Notes: generated by a model not told the origin, from the sequence alone. A stretch of DNA of 64,000 bases from JAKASV01 sp963754845 (GCA_963754845.1 CAVWHE010000001.1:310001-374000); one strand, 5' to 3'. Positions 53,863 through 63,071 are shown, counted from the first letter of the stretch. A program made the numbers and translations.

Positions 53863-54484
53863 GACGCGCTCGAATATACGCTGCAACAAAAGCATCGTAG
53901 TAATATTTTGCAGAAAAAATGGCAATCGTCACGGCAATGATCATGAGAAGCGTCTCGCACGATGTCCACCCGGGCGCTGCGCTCAAATTGTCGTAAAAAC
54001 CACGCAGACCACCGTGCTCACTCGTGTGATGATAGGGATTGGCAATGAGGACGGTGACATAGACCATCTGGGCGAACGTTTTTGCTTTGCCCAAAAAAGA
54101 AACGTTGACAGCGAGGTTATGCTCAAGAGCGAATTGGCGTAGCCCGAGCACAAAAAATTCTCGCCCGATAATAATGAGAGCCCAGGCAAAGAAAATTTTG
54201 TCAACGGCCAGCAAGGCAACAAGCACCGAGTACATAAGAAATTTGTCGGCAAGCGGGTCAAGAATGCGACCAAACGAACTTGTGGCTGTATAACGACGCG
54301 CCACGAATCCGTCGACAAAATCAGTCACGGCAAAGAGCGCGAAAAGAAGGGCAAGAAAACAATTGACGAGAAAGACGTCCCATGGCAAGAAGATGACGAG
54401 AAGCACCGGAAGCACGACGGGCGAAAGAACGAGCCTCACGAGGGTGATAACATTGGGAACCGTCACAATATCTTTAAAAACCAT
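53834..54484 (-). CDS. pgsA: CDP-diacylglycerol-glycerol-3-phosphate 3-phosphatidyltransferase
   Basis: PgsA makes phosphatidylglycerol phosphate, the first step to acidic phospholipids. The 216-residue protein has about five to six membrane helices and the full CDP-alcohol phosphotransferase motif: VDGFVARRY, then FGRILDPLADK, with all Asp present. It starts 21 bases after the tRNA-Met gene and overlaps gapdh at the other end. The protein is slightly longer than usual because of a hydrophilic loop before the last helix. Confidence 0.94.
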   Translation of the reverse strand: MVFKDIVTVPNVITLVRLVLSPVVLPVLLVIFLPWDVFLVNCFLALLFALFAVTDFVDGFVARRYTATSSFGRILDPLADKFLMYSVLVALLAVDKIFFAWALIIIGREFFVLGLRQFALEHNLAVNVSFLGKAKTFAQMVYVTVLIANPYHHTSEHGGLRGFYDNLSAAPGWTSCETLLMIIAVTIAIFSAKYYYDAFVAAYIRARPTSSAAKSL

Positions 54485-54505
54485 GGTTGCACACCCACAA
54501 AACTC

Positions 54506-54582
54506 TGGTGGCGACGCAGGGACTCGAACCCCGGACCTACGGATTATGATTCCGCCGCTCTAACCAGCTGAGCTACGCCGCC
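54506..54582 (-). tRNA. tRNA-Met (CAT)
   Basis: Read on the minus strand the acceptor stem is GGCGGCG/CGTCGCC with one G-T pair, the anticodon loop ATCATAA carries CAT, and CCA is encoded. The anticodon stem lacks the three G-C pairs of initiators and the 1-72 pair is intact. It is therefore an elongator Met, or possibly an Ile tRNA with modified C34. Confidence 0.9.
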
Positions 54583-54612
54583 ATCGCCAAACACCGCGCT
54601 TACAACACTCGC

Positions 54613-56161
54613 CTAGATACTCAGTTTCTGTACATCAAAAACCTCAAGTATAAAATTAAACATTGCCCGGAGGAAGGTCAACCCTGTAATAAGGGTCGCA
54701 GCGATGCCAAGCATGAGAGTAACGGCAAAACCCTGAATCGGCCCCGTAGCCAAATTTATAGAGAACGATACTTGTCAAAAGGTGCGTAATATTCGAATCA
54801 AGAATAACAACCATAGCGTCAGAAAATCCCTTGTTGACAGCCTTTTTTACCGAAAGCCCGGCAGCAAGTTCCTCGCGAATATGTTCATAAATGAGAATGG
54901 AGCAGTCAATGGCCATGCCGACGGTAAGCACAAGGCCGGCGATGCCCGGCAACGTGAGAGTCGCACCAAGCCAATACATGCCAACGAAGATGAGCAGCAG
55001 GTTATAAAGAAGTGCTATAAACGAAAGGGCTCCCGATAACTTGTAATAAAAAACGCCAAAAATGAGAAGAAGAAGGAGACCGATGGCGCACGAAACGAGG
55101 CCTTTTCTGATGAGCTCGGATCCCAGCGAGGGACCAATCTGACGCTCGTCTTCAAAAGTTACCGTCGCGGCAAAAGATCCCGATGTGAGAAGGAGCGCGA
55201 GCTCGCGACACGCTTCCGGCGATCCTATACCCGTGATCTCGCACTTGCCTGGCAGTTCTTTTTCAATGACGGGCGCAAGAAGAATTTCTCCATCAAGTTC
55301 AATGGCAAGCCTGCGGCCATAATTTTTACGCGTCAACTGGCGAAAACGCTCGGCGCCGACGCTGTTGAACTCAATTTTCACAACGGGCTCAAGGCCTGTC
55401 TGGCCTCCCTGAGCCGGAGCTAGCTTCTTGCCAAGAGCTTGCCTGTGATATCCGTGTACCGCGAAACAAGAAAATACTCGCCTTCTTTGCCACGGAGGAT
55501 TTCTTTGTCGGGCGGCAGCTCTTCACCGCCAAGTTCATACAAAAGATCTTCGCGACTTCCTGCCGATCGCTCTACAATCTTGAACTCAAGCTTTGCAACT
55601 TTGCCGATCATGGCCCGCGCTTTTTGAGGGTCATCGACACCGGGCAGCTCAACAATGATATTTTTTTCGCCTTGACGCGAAACAGGCGTTTCTTCAACAT
55701 TGAGTTTATTGAGCCGCAAATGAAGCACGTCAACGTTGCCGGCGACGGCCGCATCCCTCACCCTTTTTGCCTCTTTTTCATCGAGCCGAATCGTGAGAAC
55801 TGTTCCCGCTGCCGTTTGCCGCAACTGAGGCTCGGACATATTGAGAAACGATGAGGCGTTTTGGAGACCATCGACGGTGGCAAATGTCAACGTGAGCGCC
55901 TCATTTTTGACCTCTCGCGTTTTGGGAAGAGGCTTGCCAGACTTCTTGAGCTTGTCGACGATGAGCTGCATTTTTTCAGCAAGAACAGCTTCGACGGCCT
56001 CGTGCGTCTGAACTTCAAGAACGAGGTACGTACCGCCGACAAGATCGATGCCAAGACGAAGTTTATCGCGAAGCGGGTAGAGGATGAACATGCACGCAAG
56101 GGCAAGGACAACCCAAAAACCAAACGATCAATACCGCTGTCCTGGAACTCGTCAAATTCAT
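54613..56161 (-). pseudogene. secD: SecD interrupted by three frameshifts
   Basis: SecD with SecF helps SecYEG release proteins on the periplasmic side. A start at 56161 with AAGGA gives the first membrane helix; an extra T in the T5 tract 56115-56119 breaks the frame. The main part (open frame 56091-55420: LRLGIDLVGGTYLVLE ... TDITGKLLA) breaks again near 55432 by a missing base. The next part (55381-54656: KIEFNSVGAERF, GMAIDCSILIYEHIREEL) breaks near 54748-54752 by an extra base, after which TGPIQGFAVTLMLGIAATLI and the last helix are encoded to the stop at 54613. All parts are in the right order and full-length when joined. It is either a recent pseudogene or a run of sequence errors. secF is not adjacent. 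Confidence 0.85.
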
Positions 56162-56243
56162 AAAAAATCCTTCCTACCACCTTATTTGCCGCAACAAAAA
56201 AACCGGCTGGAATGAAAATTCAACACACAACCGCGCAGGATGA

Positions 56244-56330
56244 TGGTGCCGAAGAGGGGACTCGAACCCCTACAGGATTTCTCCCACAGCCACCTCAAGG
56301 CTGCGTGTCTGCCAATTTCACCACTTCGGC
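56244..56330 (-). tRNA. tRNA-Leu (GAG)
   Basis: Read on the minus strand it has a GCCGAAG/CTTCGGC acceptor stem, an anticodon arm CAGCC-TTGAGGT-GGCTG with anticodon GAG, a long variable arm (class II) and an encoded CCA. It reads the Leu codons CTC and CTT. Confidence 0.94.
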
Positions 56331-56514
56331 GTTCAACAGCGCCTACAGGCACGTTAGTTAATGTAGCACAGGCACGCTGGCTTATCAAATTTTGTACATA
56401 CCCCGCAACTAGCTGGAGCAGAAAGTGCCCATCCAGTCGTACTGCGAACAGCGCGTCTTCTATGAATTATCGAGTTTGTGCACTTTAGCAAAAAACAAAA
56501 AACTGGCATTTTAA

Positions 56515-56544
56515 TTGACTTTCTTGAATAAAGTATTGCAAAAT
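56515..56544 (+). promoter_or_regulatory. Possible promoter of the secreted gene at 56626
   Basis: TTGACT followed after 18 bases by CAAAAT in an AT-rich stretch. The -10 box is poor, so the site is a suggestion. Confidence 0.3.
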
Positions 56545-56625
56545 GAAAAATAGATGATACGCGCCGTGATTTGTCCAACTTTATTTTTGTTGTCATGGTG
56601 TCCAGGGCTAAAAGAAGGAGGTGTC

Positions 56626-58011
56626 GTGAAGAAGATTTTTTGCGCTCTTGCGCTACTCATGCTCATCGTTAACGGTGGCATATTCGCCAAGATGAGGATC
56701 AAAAATTGCCTAAATTTTCCTATAATGTTTGGATACGAATGGAAAACATCTGGAGAAGAGGGGGGGGAAGCCAGAGTTGCCTTTGCGTGGATTTATAATG
56801 TCGCCACGTTTTGCGCAGTGGAACTGCTGCTTAATCTCATGAACCTTGCTGATTCTAAAATTAAAGGACCCGCCTACGCAGCTTATGATTGGCTCGCAAA
56901 AAAACAAAAAGAAAGAATGCGTTTTGTCACTCCCATTCTCCTGCCCGGAGAGAAGGAAAGAGTTTTCAGCGCCGGTGAAGGGTGCCACATGAAAACGAGC
57001 TATTCAATCTTTGCATGCGCCTTGAATCCGGATGCGCGCAAAGGATCAACAGCAGATGTTGACTACATGTGTGTCGAGAACGAACTCTACACAGATACAA
57101 ATCGTCGTGATCTTGGGTGTGACCGCTGGATCGATGTTAAGTGGTATGACGAGGGAGATCATACCAAGGGCATTAAGATTGATACTAATATTTACGAACC
57201 AACGAGTACGCGTATTGGAAATTATAAAATTGAGCTCAACAACCAAACTTCGTACACCGTCACTGTTGTATTCAGCTACACGCACTATCAAAACCGCAAT
57301 GACACCAAAACAGAACTCCACGTAGTCAATTCCATGGAGAAGGTCACGTGCTACACATATACCGATTACATCGTCACAGGCATTGCTGTTACTAAAGCAG
57401 AGAGGGTAGCAGCCGATAAGAGTACGTACGCTGTACAACAAAAAGCATGCCCACATCCGGAACTGGCCGAAGGAGCCACGTCAATGGTGTGCGGAGAGTT
57501 TCTCCCTACCACCACAAACGCTAACAGGGACAAGGATCACGTGTGGGAACTCTGGGAAAGTTCAGCATCGTGTGGAGGAAAAGGGATCGTCCTTAAACGT
57601 GACGATGTGATAAGGGATACGGCTTCAGGAAACTACAAAATCGAGCTCAATAATCAAACTTCGTGGACCGTTAAAGCAAAATTCAGCGACATCGACGAAA
57701 AATCAAACACCATCGGCATCTCAGAGAGCACGATTGTGCCCTCCCAAAAAGTGACCTTGTGTACACGTGGTTTTGTAGGAGGAATTGCTATCGTTGAGGC
57801 AATTAAGAATGGCACGAGCTTTCCAAAAAAGCCGTGTCCCAAGCCGGCGGCTGTGAAAATTACAGACATGGTTTGCGGAGAGCTTGAAATTCAGGACAAG
57901 GCCAAAGATCACGTGTGGGAACTCTGGGAAGATCCGATCAAGAGCGGCATCGGTACACAAATAAAACTCAAGCGCGATGACGTTGTAAGGGATAAGAATC
58001 CTGTACAGTGA
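56626..58011 (+). CDS. Secreted protein with two tandem homologous domains
   Basis: A GTG start with AAGGAGG is clear, and the frame upstream is not needed. The 461-residue product has a signal peptide (1-21). Its C-terminal half contains two copies of a domain of about 130 residues, each beginning GNYKIELNNQTS and ending in HVWELWE and IxLKRDDVxRD, at about 200-340 and 341-461. Both copies keep several Cys, suggesting disulfides outside the cytoplasm. The N-terminal 190 residues are also Cys-bearing but unlike the repeats. No known family is recognised. Confidence 0.75.
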   Translation: MKKIFCALALLMLIVNGGIFAKMRIKNCLNFPIMFGYEWKTSGEEGGEARVAFAWIYNVATFCAVELLLNLMNLADSKIKGPAYAAYDWLAKKQKERMRFVTPILLPGEKERVFSAGEGCHMKTSYSIFACALNPDARKGSTADVDYMCVENELYTDTNRRDLGCDRWIDVKWYDEGDHTKGIKIDTNIYEPTSTRIGNYKIELNNQTSYTVTVVFSYTHYQNRNDTKTELHVVNSMEKVTCYTYTDYIVTGIAVTKAERVAADKSTYAVQQKACPHPELAEGATSMVCGEFLPTTTNANRDKDHVWELWESSASCGGKGIVLKRDDVIRDTASGNYKIELNNQTSWTVKAKFSDIDEKSNTIGISESTIVPSQKVTLCTRGFVGGIAIVEAIKNGTSFPKKPCPKPAAVKITDMVCGELEIQDKAKDHVWELWEDPIKSGIGTQIKLKRDDVVRDKNPVQ

Positions 58012-58047
58012 AGCAATCACCGCTGAGTCCAAGGAAGGAAGGTCGAT

Positions 58048-58182
58048 ATGCGTGAGGTACTCAGCGATAAAAATGCCAACGTCAACGCAAAGGACAACGA
58101 CGGAAAAACCCCTCTCGCCCTCTGTCCCCCGGCAAGCACGCATGTGATCGAGATTTTGAAAAGCAAGGGTACGGTGATGTAG
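58048..58182 (+). CDS. Ankyrin-repeat fragment, 44 residues
   Basis: A small frame with GGAAGG seven bases before its ATG encodes NANVNAKDNDGKTPLALC and then a helix pair, the consensus of one ankyrin repeat. A single repeat cannot fold as a normal ankyrin protein. It is most likely the tail of an older ankyrin gene that kept or gained a start, rather than a complete gene. It precedes a hairpin and dusB. Confidence 0.45.
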   Translation: MREVLSDKNANVNAKDNDGKTPLALCPPASTHVIEILKSKGTVM

Positions 58183-58234
58183 GTGATCTCGTCTTCGTTC
58201 TTCTTCCGTATTAAGCGATAGGGTATACTAAAAA

Positions 58235-58268
58235 GCACGCGTGCGTGGGGTGCGCGTGCAAACTTTTT
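58235..58268 (+). terminator. Rho-independent terminator or leader hairpin before dusB
   Basis: GCACGCGTGC and GTGCGCGTGC pair over 10 bp (two G-T pairs) around a 5-base loop, followed by AAACTTTTT. TATACT at 58224-58229 lies just before the stem. The structure could end the transcript of the upstream secreted gene, or form the 5' end of the dusB mRNA. Confidence 0.6.
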
Positions 58269-58284
58269 AACGGAGAATTTACGC

Positions 58285-59277
58285 GTGATTGATTGGCGCG
58301 GCCCATTGTGCATAGCAAATTTACAAATACCACGCTTTGTTGGCGGTCCTCTTGCTGGGCTTACCGACCGCGCTTTTCACGTTACGTCGCGCCTTTTTTG
58401 TGCACAAACTCTCCTCTATGCACCGATTCATCATGTGGCAGCCGTTGCTTCTATGCCGACACTCGCCGTCCTCGCCGACCCATCGACGCGGCCACTTAAT
58501 TTCCAGATGACGGCGGGCAGCACCGATTACATCGAGGCGGCATGTGCGCGCGTTCTTGAGCATGGCGTTGACGCCGTTGATATAAATATCGGATGCCCAG
58601 CTACAACCATCATCCGCTCAGGTTCCGGGTCGGCTCTCATGGGCAACCTTCCCCTGCTTGCCCGTATTTTGACGTGCTTTCGTTCTGCTGTGGGAACCCA
58701 TGCGATGACGGTTAAAATGCGCGCAGGTTTCAAAGAATACAATGCCGAACGCGTTGCTCAGATTGCACGTGATTGCGGCGCTGATGCCATCGTTGTTCAT
58801 CCGCGCCTTCAAAGTCAAAAATTCCGCGGCGTGCCCGATTACACTATCGTTGCTAACGTCAAGAAGATTGTTGATATACCCATTCTTGTTTCGGGTGGCA
58901 TTACGCATTTTGAGCAAGCTCTTGCCGTATACGAGCGCACAGGCGTTGACGGATTTCTTATCGGCCGCGCCCAGCTTGGCAAACCGTGGCTCATGCATGA
59001 ATTCAATGAACGCCTTGCCGGGCGTTCCTATCGCCCTACGCGGTACGCCGTCCGAGAGGCGGTCGAACGTCATATGCGTGGCCTTGAAACCCTTTACGGC
59101 GCCAAGGGGCTGCCCCTTGCACAGCGTCACATAGGTTTTTATGCGCACGGCTGCCCTGGATCTCACTCCCTACGCCTGCGAGCTCACCATGCACGTTCCT
59201 GGAATGACATGCACGCTCTTGTCGACGACGTTGTTGAAGTCATCGATTTTATGGCCGACGAGGAACGTGCGCGATGA
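58285..59277 (+). CDS. dusB: tRNA-dihydrouridine synthase
   Basis: Dus enzymes reduce uridines in the tRNA D-loop using FMN and NADPH. The 330-residue protein starts at a GTG with GGAG upstream. It has PLAGLTDRAFH near the N-terminus, DINIGCP with the motif Cys, KMRAGF, the FMN-binding VHPR (HxR), LVSGGI and the helical C-terminal domain. The segment SGSGSALM keeps the loop of the family. It shares its stop with the mreC start (ATGATG), so translation is coupled. The Dus subgroup is uncertain. Confidence 0.92.
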   Translation: MIDWRGPLCIANLQIPRFVGGPLAGLTDRAFHVTSRLFCAQTLLYAPIHHVAAVASMPTLAVLADPSTRPLNFQMTAGSTDYIEAACARVLEHGVDAVDINIGCPATTIIRSGSGSALMGNLPLLARILTCFRSAVGTHAMTVKMRAGFKEYNAERVAQIARDCGADAIVVHPRLQSQKFRGVPDYTIVANVKKIVDIPILVSGGITHFEQALAVYERTGVDGFLIGRAQLGKPWLMHEFNERLAGRSYRPTRYAVREAVERHMRGLETLYGAKGLPLAQRHIGFYAHGCPGSHSLRLRAHHARSWNDMHALVDDVVEVIDFMADEERAR

Positions 59278-60299
59278 TGGGCCTGCGTTCAACGGCTGTT
59301 CTGTATGTGCTCATGATTCTCGTCGTCGGGATACTTGGAGTGCGGCTCATGCACAAGGATGTTCACGGCCCCCTTGAGCGCTACTCGTCGTACATTGTGT
59401 ACCCCTTTCTCGTCGTCAACAATGTCGTTGTCAACACGTTCAAAAATGTCGCTCAGCAGCGCAGGAGTACGGCCGAGCTTCAGGAACGCATCAAGGACCT
59501 TGAACGCGAGCGCTACGACCTTCTTGCGCGACTCATGAGTGTCGAAGCTCAGATCAAGCTTGATGAGGATACGAAGGAACTGCGTGAGGGAAGCGAGCGC
59601 TACGCCAGCGCGGTCGTGTGCGTCGCACATATCATAGCAAAAAACTTTTCCGATCAAACTCATTACTTTCTCATCGACGCCGGTTCGTCATGCGGCGTTA
59701 CCACCGACATGGTCGTCGTTTACAAACACTGCCTTCTGGGGAAAATCACTCACGTCTACCCCTGGTACAGCAAGGTCGTTGCACTTACCGACGCGACGTG
59801 CGACATTGCGGCATACTGCGTGCGCACAGGGGCTTCCGGCATCCACAAAGGCAAAAACGTATGTGGTCAAACGCACCTTGCATACGTAAGCCACTTGGAG
59901 ACAGTCGAAGAAGGCGATTATCTCGTCTCGAGCGGCACTGGCCTCCTCTTTCCTCGTGGCTTTGGCCTCGGAGTCGTCACATCATGCAAACACGACGGAC
60001 TCTACCTGGCCATCAACGTCAAACCTTTCGTCAACCTTGAAACTATTGAATTTTGCTCGGTACTCCACAAAGGACTTCTTCCGATATGTTTCGACGTATG
60101 GACGACGGCAACGGCAACCATGAGCGCGACGGTCACATCAGACACGACGACGGCAATGGCGGCCGTCGGAGAATTACAAAAGGCAGGCACAAAGCTTGAG
60201 GAGCTCAGTAATACTCAAGTTTCGCCATCCCCTCCTGATTGCTCCTACCAAACGCCCATAAAAAAAGAAACGCCGACAGAGAAAGATACACAACGTTGA
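59274..60299 (+). CDS. mreC: Rod shape-determining protein MreC-like
   Basis: MreC is a periplasmic shape protein that links MreB to the wall synthesis machinery. The 341-residue protein has one membrane helix (about 7-27), a coiled coil (about 60-105) and the beta-sandwich domain (about 110-270) with the pattern LLGKITHVYPWYSKVVALTD and EGDYLVSSGTGLLFPRGFGLG. The C-terminal 75 residues are Thr/Ala/Pro-rich and disordered. mreB and mreD are not adjacent. Its 3' end overlaps the convergent permease gene by 95 bases, inside this tail. Confidence 0.9.
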   Translation: MMGLRSTAVLYVLMILVVGILGVRLMHKDVHGPLERYSSYIVYPFLVVNNVVVNTFKNVAQQRRSTAELQERIKDLERERYDLLARLMSVEAQIKLDEDTKELREGSERYASAVVCVAHIIAKNFSDQTHYFLIDAGSSCGVTTDMVVVYKHCLLGKITHVYPWYSKVVALTDATCDIAAYCVRTGASGIHKGKNVCGQTHLAYVSHLETVEEGDYLVSSGTGLLFPRGFGLGVVTSCKHDGLYLAINVKPFVNLETIEFCSVLHKGLLPICFDVWTTATATMSATVTSDTTTAMAAVGELQKAGTKLEELSNTQVSPSPPDCSYQTPIKKETPTEKDTQR

Positions 60300-60996
60300 G
60301 CACAAAACCAATCAAAAGTGCGTGCCAATCAATGCGTCCTGTTTGGAATGTGCCACGAAGGGTTTCAAAGACGTAGCTAATAGGCATCGCACGGCCGATC
60401 AGCTGGGCCCAACGGGGCAGAAGACTGATGGGGTAAAACACCGCGCTCAGCGAGAGTATGAGGTAAGGGATTGACCATACAAACGTCGATATGCGACGTC
60501 CCCAACGCATGGCAAGGGCACCGATACTGAGTCCTATGGCGATACCCGACATAAGGAGGAGGATGACGATAGCGGGCAAAAGAAGACCGAGGCTCAGGAT
60601 GTTAATACCACGCACAACCGCAATGATGAACGAACAAAGAATAAGAACAAAAGTCGCCCTAACAATAGCCAGAGTGATAACGGCGGCAAGCCATTCGCTT
60701 ATGTCGATAGGGCTTACGAATATGTTCACGAGGTTGTGCGCATAAAGTTCTTCGTTGAAATTGAGAACAATTTCTCGGTTAGTATTTTCAACGATCATCC
60801 AGAGAACGACCGACAGGAGCATGAGCGTGCCGACATGGCTTGTCGGTGACCCACCCGTCTGAATCCACAAACTGATGAACCCCCACAACATGATGTCCAT
60901 GATCGGGTAGAACGTGATATCAAAGAGCCTAAAAAAATCATGCGGAATCTCGCGCACGTAACGCACCATGAGCGCGTACACACGATCGGTATTCAT
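60205..60996 (-). CDS. ABC-2 type exporter permease
   Basis: The 263-residue protein has six membrane helices and the ABC-2 pattern (loop with GR before the last helices, PYLILSLSAVFYP and PISYVFETLRG). It follows the ATPase gene at 61017 by 20 bases; the pair would form an exporter of drug, lipid or polysaccharide type. The substrate is unknown. The last 95 bases overlap the mreC tail on the other strand. Confidence 0.88.
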   Translation of the reverse strand: MNTDRVYALMVRYVREIPHDFFRLFDITFYPIMDIMLWGFISLWIQTGGSPTSHVGTLMLLSVVLWMIVENTNREIVLNFNEELYAHNLVNIFVSPIDISEWLAAVITLAIVRATFVLILCSFIIAVVRGINILSLGLLLPAIVILLLMSGIAIGLSIGALAMRWGRRISTFVWSIPYLILSLSAVFYPISLLPRWAQLIGRAMPISYVFETLRGTFQTGRIDWHALLIGFVLNVVYLSLSAFLFLWAFGRSNQEGMAKLEYY

Positions 60997-61016
60997 GGCC
61001 GCCCCCTACGAAACTG

Positions 61017-61988
61017 TCACTGCCGCGCTATGCGAATAAAATAATCCTCAAGCGTCGGTTTTTCGATGGCTATTTGAGAATATAACACTCCTATGCCTGC
61101 CAGGGCCGACAAAAGCTCAGCAATTCTCGTTTCTTCAAGTTCAATAATGAGAAAATTTTTTTCGACGGTGTAGATAAGACCGTGAGAACTCAAGTACGCA
61201 AGAGCCGCCTCCAATTCCTTGACGACCATGAGCTCAAGACGTGTCATCGAGATGCTCGCGACCAAGCGCGCGGGAGTATCACACGCGACAATGGTTCCGT
61301 TTTTCATAACAATGATGCGATCGCAGACTTCAGCAACTTCGTTCATATTGTGCGAAGTAAAAAGAATTGAAATGTCGCGCTCTTTTTGCTGAAGAAGAAT
61401 GAACTGCCGTATGTCGTGAGCAATATCAGGATCGAGTGACGCCGTTGGTTCATCAAGGAGGATGATTTCAGGACTTGGCAGAAAGGCCTTGGCAAGAATT
61501 GCACGCGTCATCTGGCCGGCCGAAAGACCCCTCACCATCTTGTTGCGCAGATCCGCTATGCCGAAAATTTCAAGAAGACGCGCGATATGTCGCTGCCGTT
61601 CATCGCGGGAGAGGCCGTAGAGCCTGCCAAAAATATCGAGATTCTCGTAAACAGTCAACTTGCCGGGCAACTTTGAGTAAGCACTTGCGTAGCCAACCCG
61701 TTGGAGCGTCTGGCAACGATTCTGTGCAAACTCCTTGCCAAAGTAAACGATTGAGCCAGCAGTCGGCGTCAACGTACCAAGGAGCATCTGAATAGTCGTC
61801 GTCTTGCCAGCACCGTTAGGGCCCAAGAGCCCGAGAATCTCGCCCCTTTTGAGCTCAAATGATACGTCATTGACGGCAATAAACTCACGTTTGACCTTGC
61901 CTGTAAACCAACTACGCGTGGTAAAAACTTTCCTGAGCTTATCAACCTGAAGAGGGTGACACACGGTTTGCACAGTCTTTGTCCTCAT
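61017..61988 (-). CDS. ABC-2 type exporter ATPase
   Basis: The ATPase of the exporter pair. From ATG 61988 it has 323 residues; 62000 is also possible. It shows Walker A GPNGAGKTT, signature LSAGQ (usual LSGGQ), Walker B IILLDEPTASLD and the switch His in TSHNMNEV. The last 100 residues form an extra regulatory domain typical of drug and polysaccharide exporters. It lies downstream of rsmH but is separated from it by about 90 bases. Confidence 0.9.
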   Translation of the reverse strand: MRTKTVQTVCHPLQVDKLRKVFTTRSWFTGKVKREFIAVNDVSFELKRGEILGLLGPNGAGKTTTIQMLLGTLTPTAGSIVYFGKEFAQNRCQTLQRVGYASAYSKLPGKLTVYENLDIFGRLYGLSRDERQRHIARLLEIFGIADLRNKMVRGLSAGQMTRAILAKAFLPSPEIILLDEPTASLDPDIAHDIRQFILLQQKERDISILFTSHNMNEVAEVCDRIIVMKNGTIVACDTPARLVASISMTRLELMVVKELEAALAYLSSHGLIYTVEKNFLIIELEETRIAELLSALAGIGVLYSQIAIEKPTLEDYFIRIARQ

Positions 61989-62080
61989 CGCAGGGCACAC
62001 GTCTGATCACGCGCCTGCCGGTCCCCCAGAGAAACTAGATGAGCACCATCAAAAACGCCCCACAGCGTCTCACGAGCCCC

Positions 62081-63034
62081 TCACGGTGATGAGCATACAC
62101 CATCGGCACACGCGTCAGCAACTTTCGATTTCGTAGTCACGCTGGCAGCACGCAGGCGCGCCGAACGAGCCGAGGGATTCTGACAAACTTCGTCCTTGGT
62201 TGCCATAACCACAGACGACGTTAAAACAGACAATGTCCCAGCGCGGCGCTCACGAGCAAAAAAATCCTTAACAAGACGATCCTCAAGAGAGTGAAAACTT
62301 ATGCACACAATCGTGCCACCTGGTCTCACGACGTCGAGAGAAATTGCTAGTAGCGCTTCAATATTTGCAAGTTCCTTATTGACATAGATTCTCAGCGCCT
62401 GAAAAACGCGCGTTGCCGGATGAATTCTCCACGGCCCCTTAACAGGGGGAACGCTCCGAGCAACAAGCTCGGCAAGCGCAACGGTAGTTTTGATAGGGGC
62501 CTTGACACGCTCGGCAACAAGTGCTCGCGCAAGGGCCTTTGCGTGCCGTTCCTGCCCAAGTTGCCAGAATATATGCCGCAGTTTTTCTTCGCTTGCTTTT
62601 GCAATGACGTCAGCGGCCGTGACTTGTTGATGTGCCGGCGACATGCGCATATCCAGTTCCGAATCAATGTACAACGAAAATCCTGGCCGTTGGGCAAGCT
62701 GAACCTGTGACGGACCAAAGTCGGCAAGAAGTCCATCGACGGCCGTTATGCCGCCCTTTTTAAGAACTTTGTAAAGGAGCGCAAAATTCCCCCAGATCAC
62801 CTCAAGGCGATCGCCAAATTCCGCTTTAAGCGGTTCGCTGAACTTTTCTAAGGACTTCATGTCCCAATCCATGGCGATAACACGGCACAGGGGTTCACGC
62901 ATGAGAATCGCGCGCGTGTGGCCGCCAGAACCAAACGTGGCATCGAGATAGACGCCACCTGGACGGGGATTAAGGTAGTGAATAACCTCGGCAACCATGA
63001 CGCTTTTGTGAACCGCATTTTCGTCGCCGGCCAT
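62081..63034 (-). CDS. rsmH: 16S rRNA m4C1402 methyltransferase RsmH
   Basis: RsmH (MraW) methylates C1402 in the 16S rRNA decoding site. I chose ATG 63034 (AAGGGA upstream, 317 residues). It begins with HKSVMVAEVIHYLNPRPGGVYLDATFGSGGHT (SAM-binding). It also has ADFGPSQVQL (usual DLGvSS), the PATRVFQALRIYVNKEL block and ISFHSLEDRLVKDFF. It follows murF, an order unlike the usual dcw cluster, in which rsmH comes first. Confidence 0.95.
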   Translation of the reverse strand: MAGDENAVHKSVMVAEVIHYLNPRPGGVYLDATFGSGGHTRAILMREPLCRVIAMDWDMKSLEKFSEPLKAEFGDRLEVIWGNFALLYKVLKKGGITAVDGLLADFGPSQVQLAQRPGFSLYIDSELDMRMSPAHQQVTAADVIAKASEEKLRHIFWQLGQERHAKALARALVAERVKAPIKTTVALAELVARSVPPVKGPWRIHPATRVFQALRIYVNKELANIEALLAISLDVVRPGGTIVCISFHSLEDRLVKDFFARERRAGTLSVLTSSVVMATKDEVCQNPSARSARLRAASVTTKSKVADACADGVCSSP

Positions 63035-63071
63035 GGGATCCCTTTTGTGCACACCGTACCTCATGATGCCC

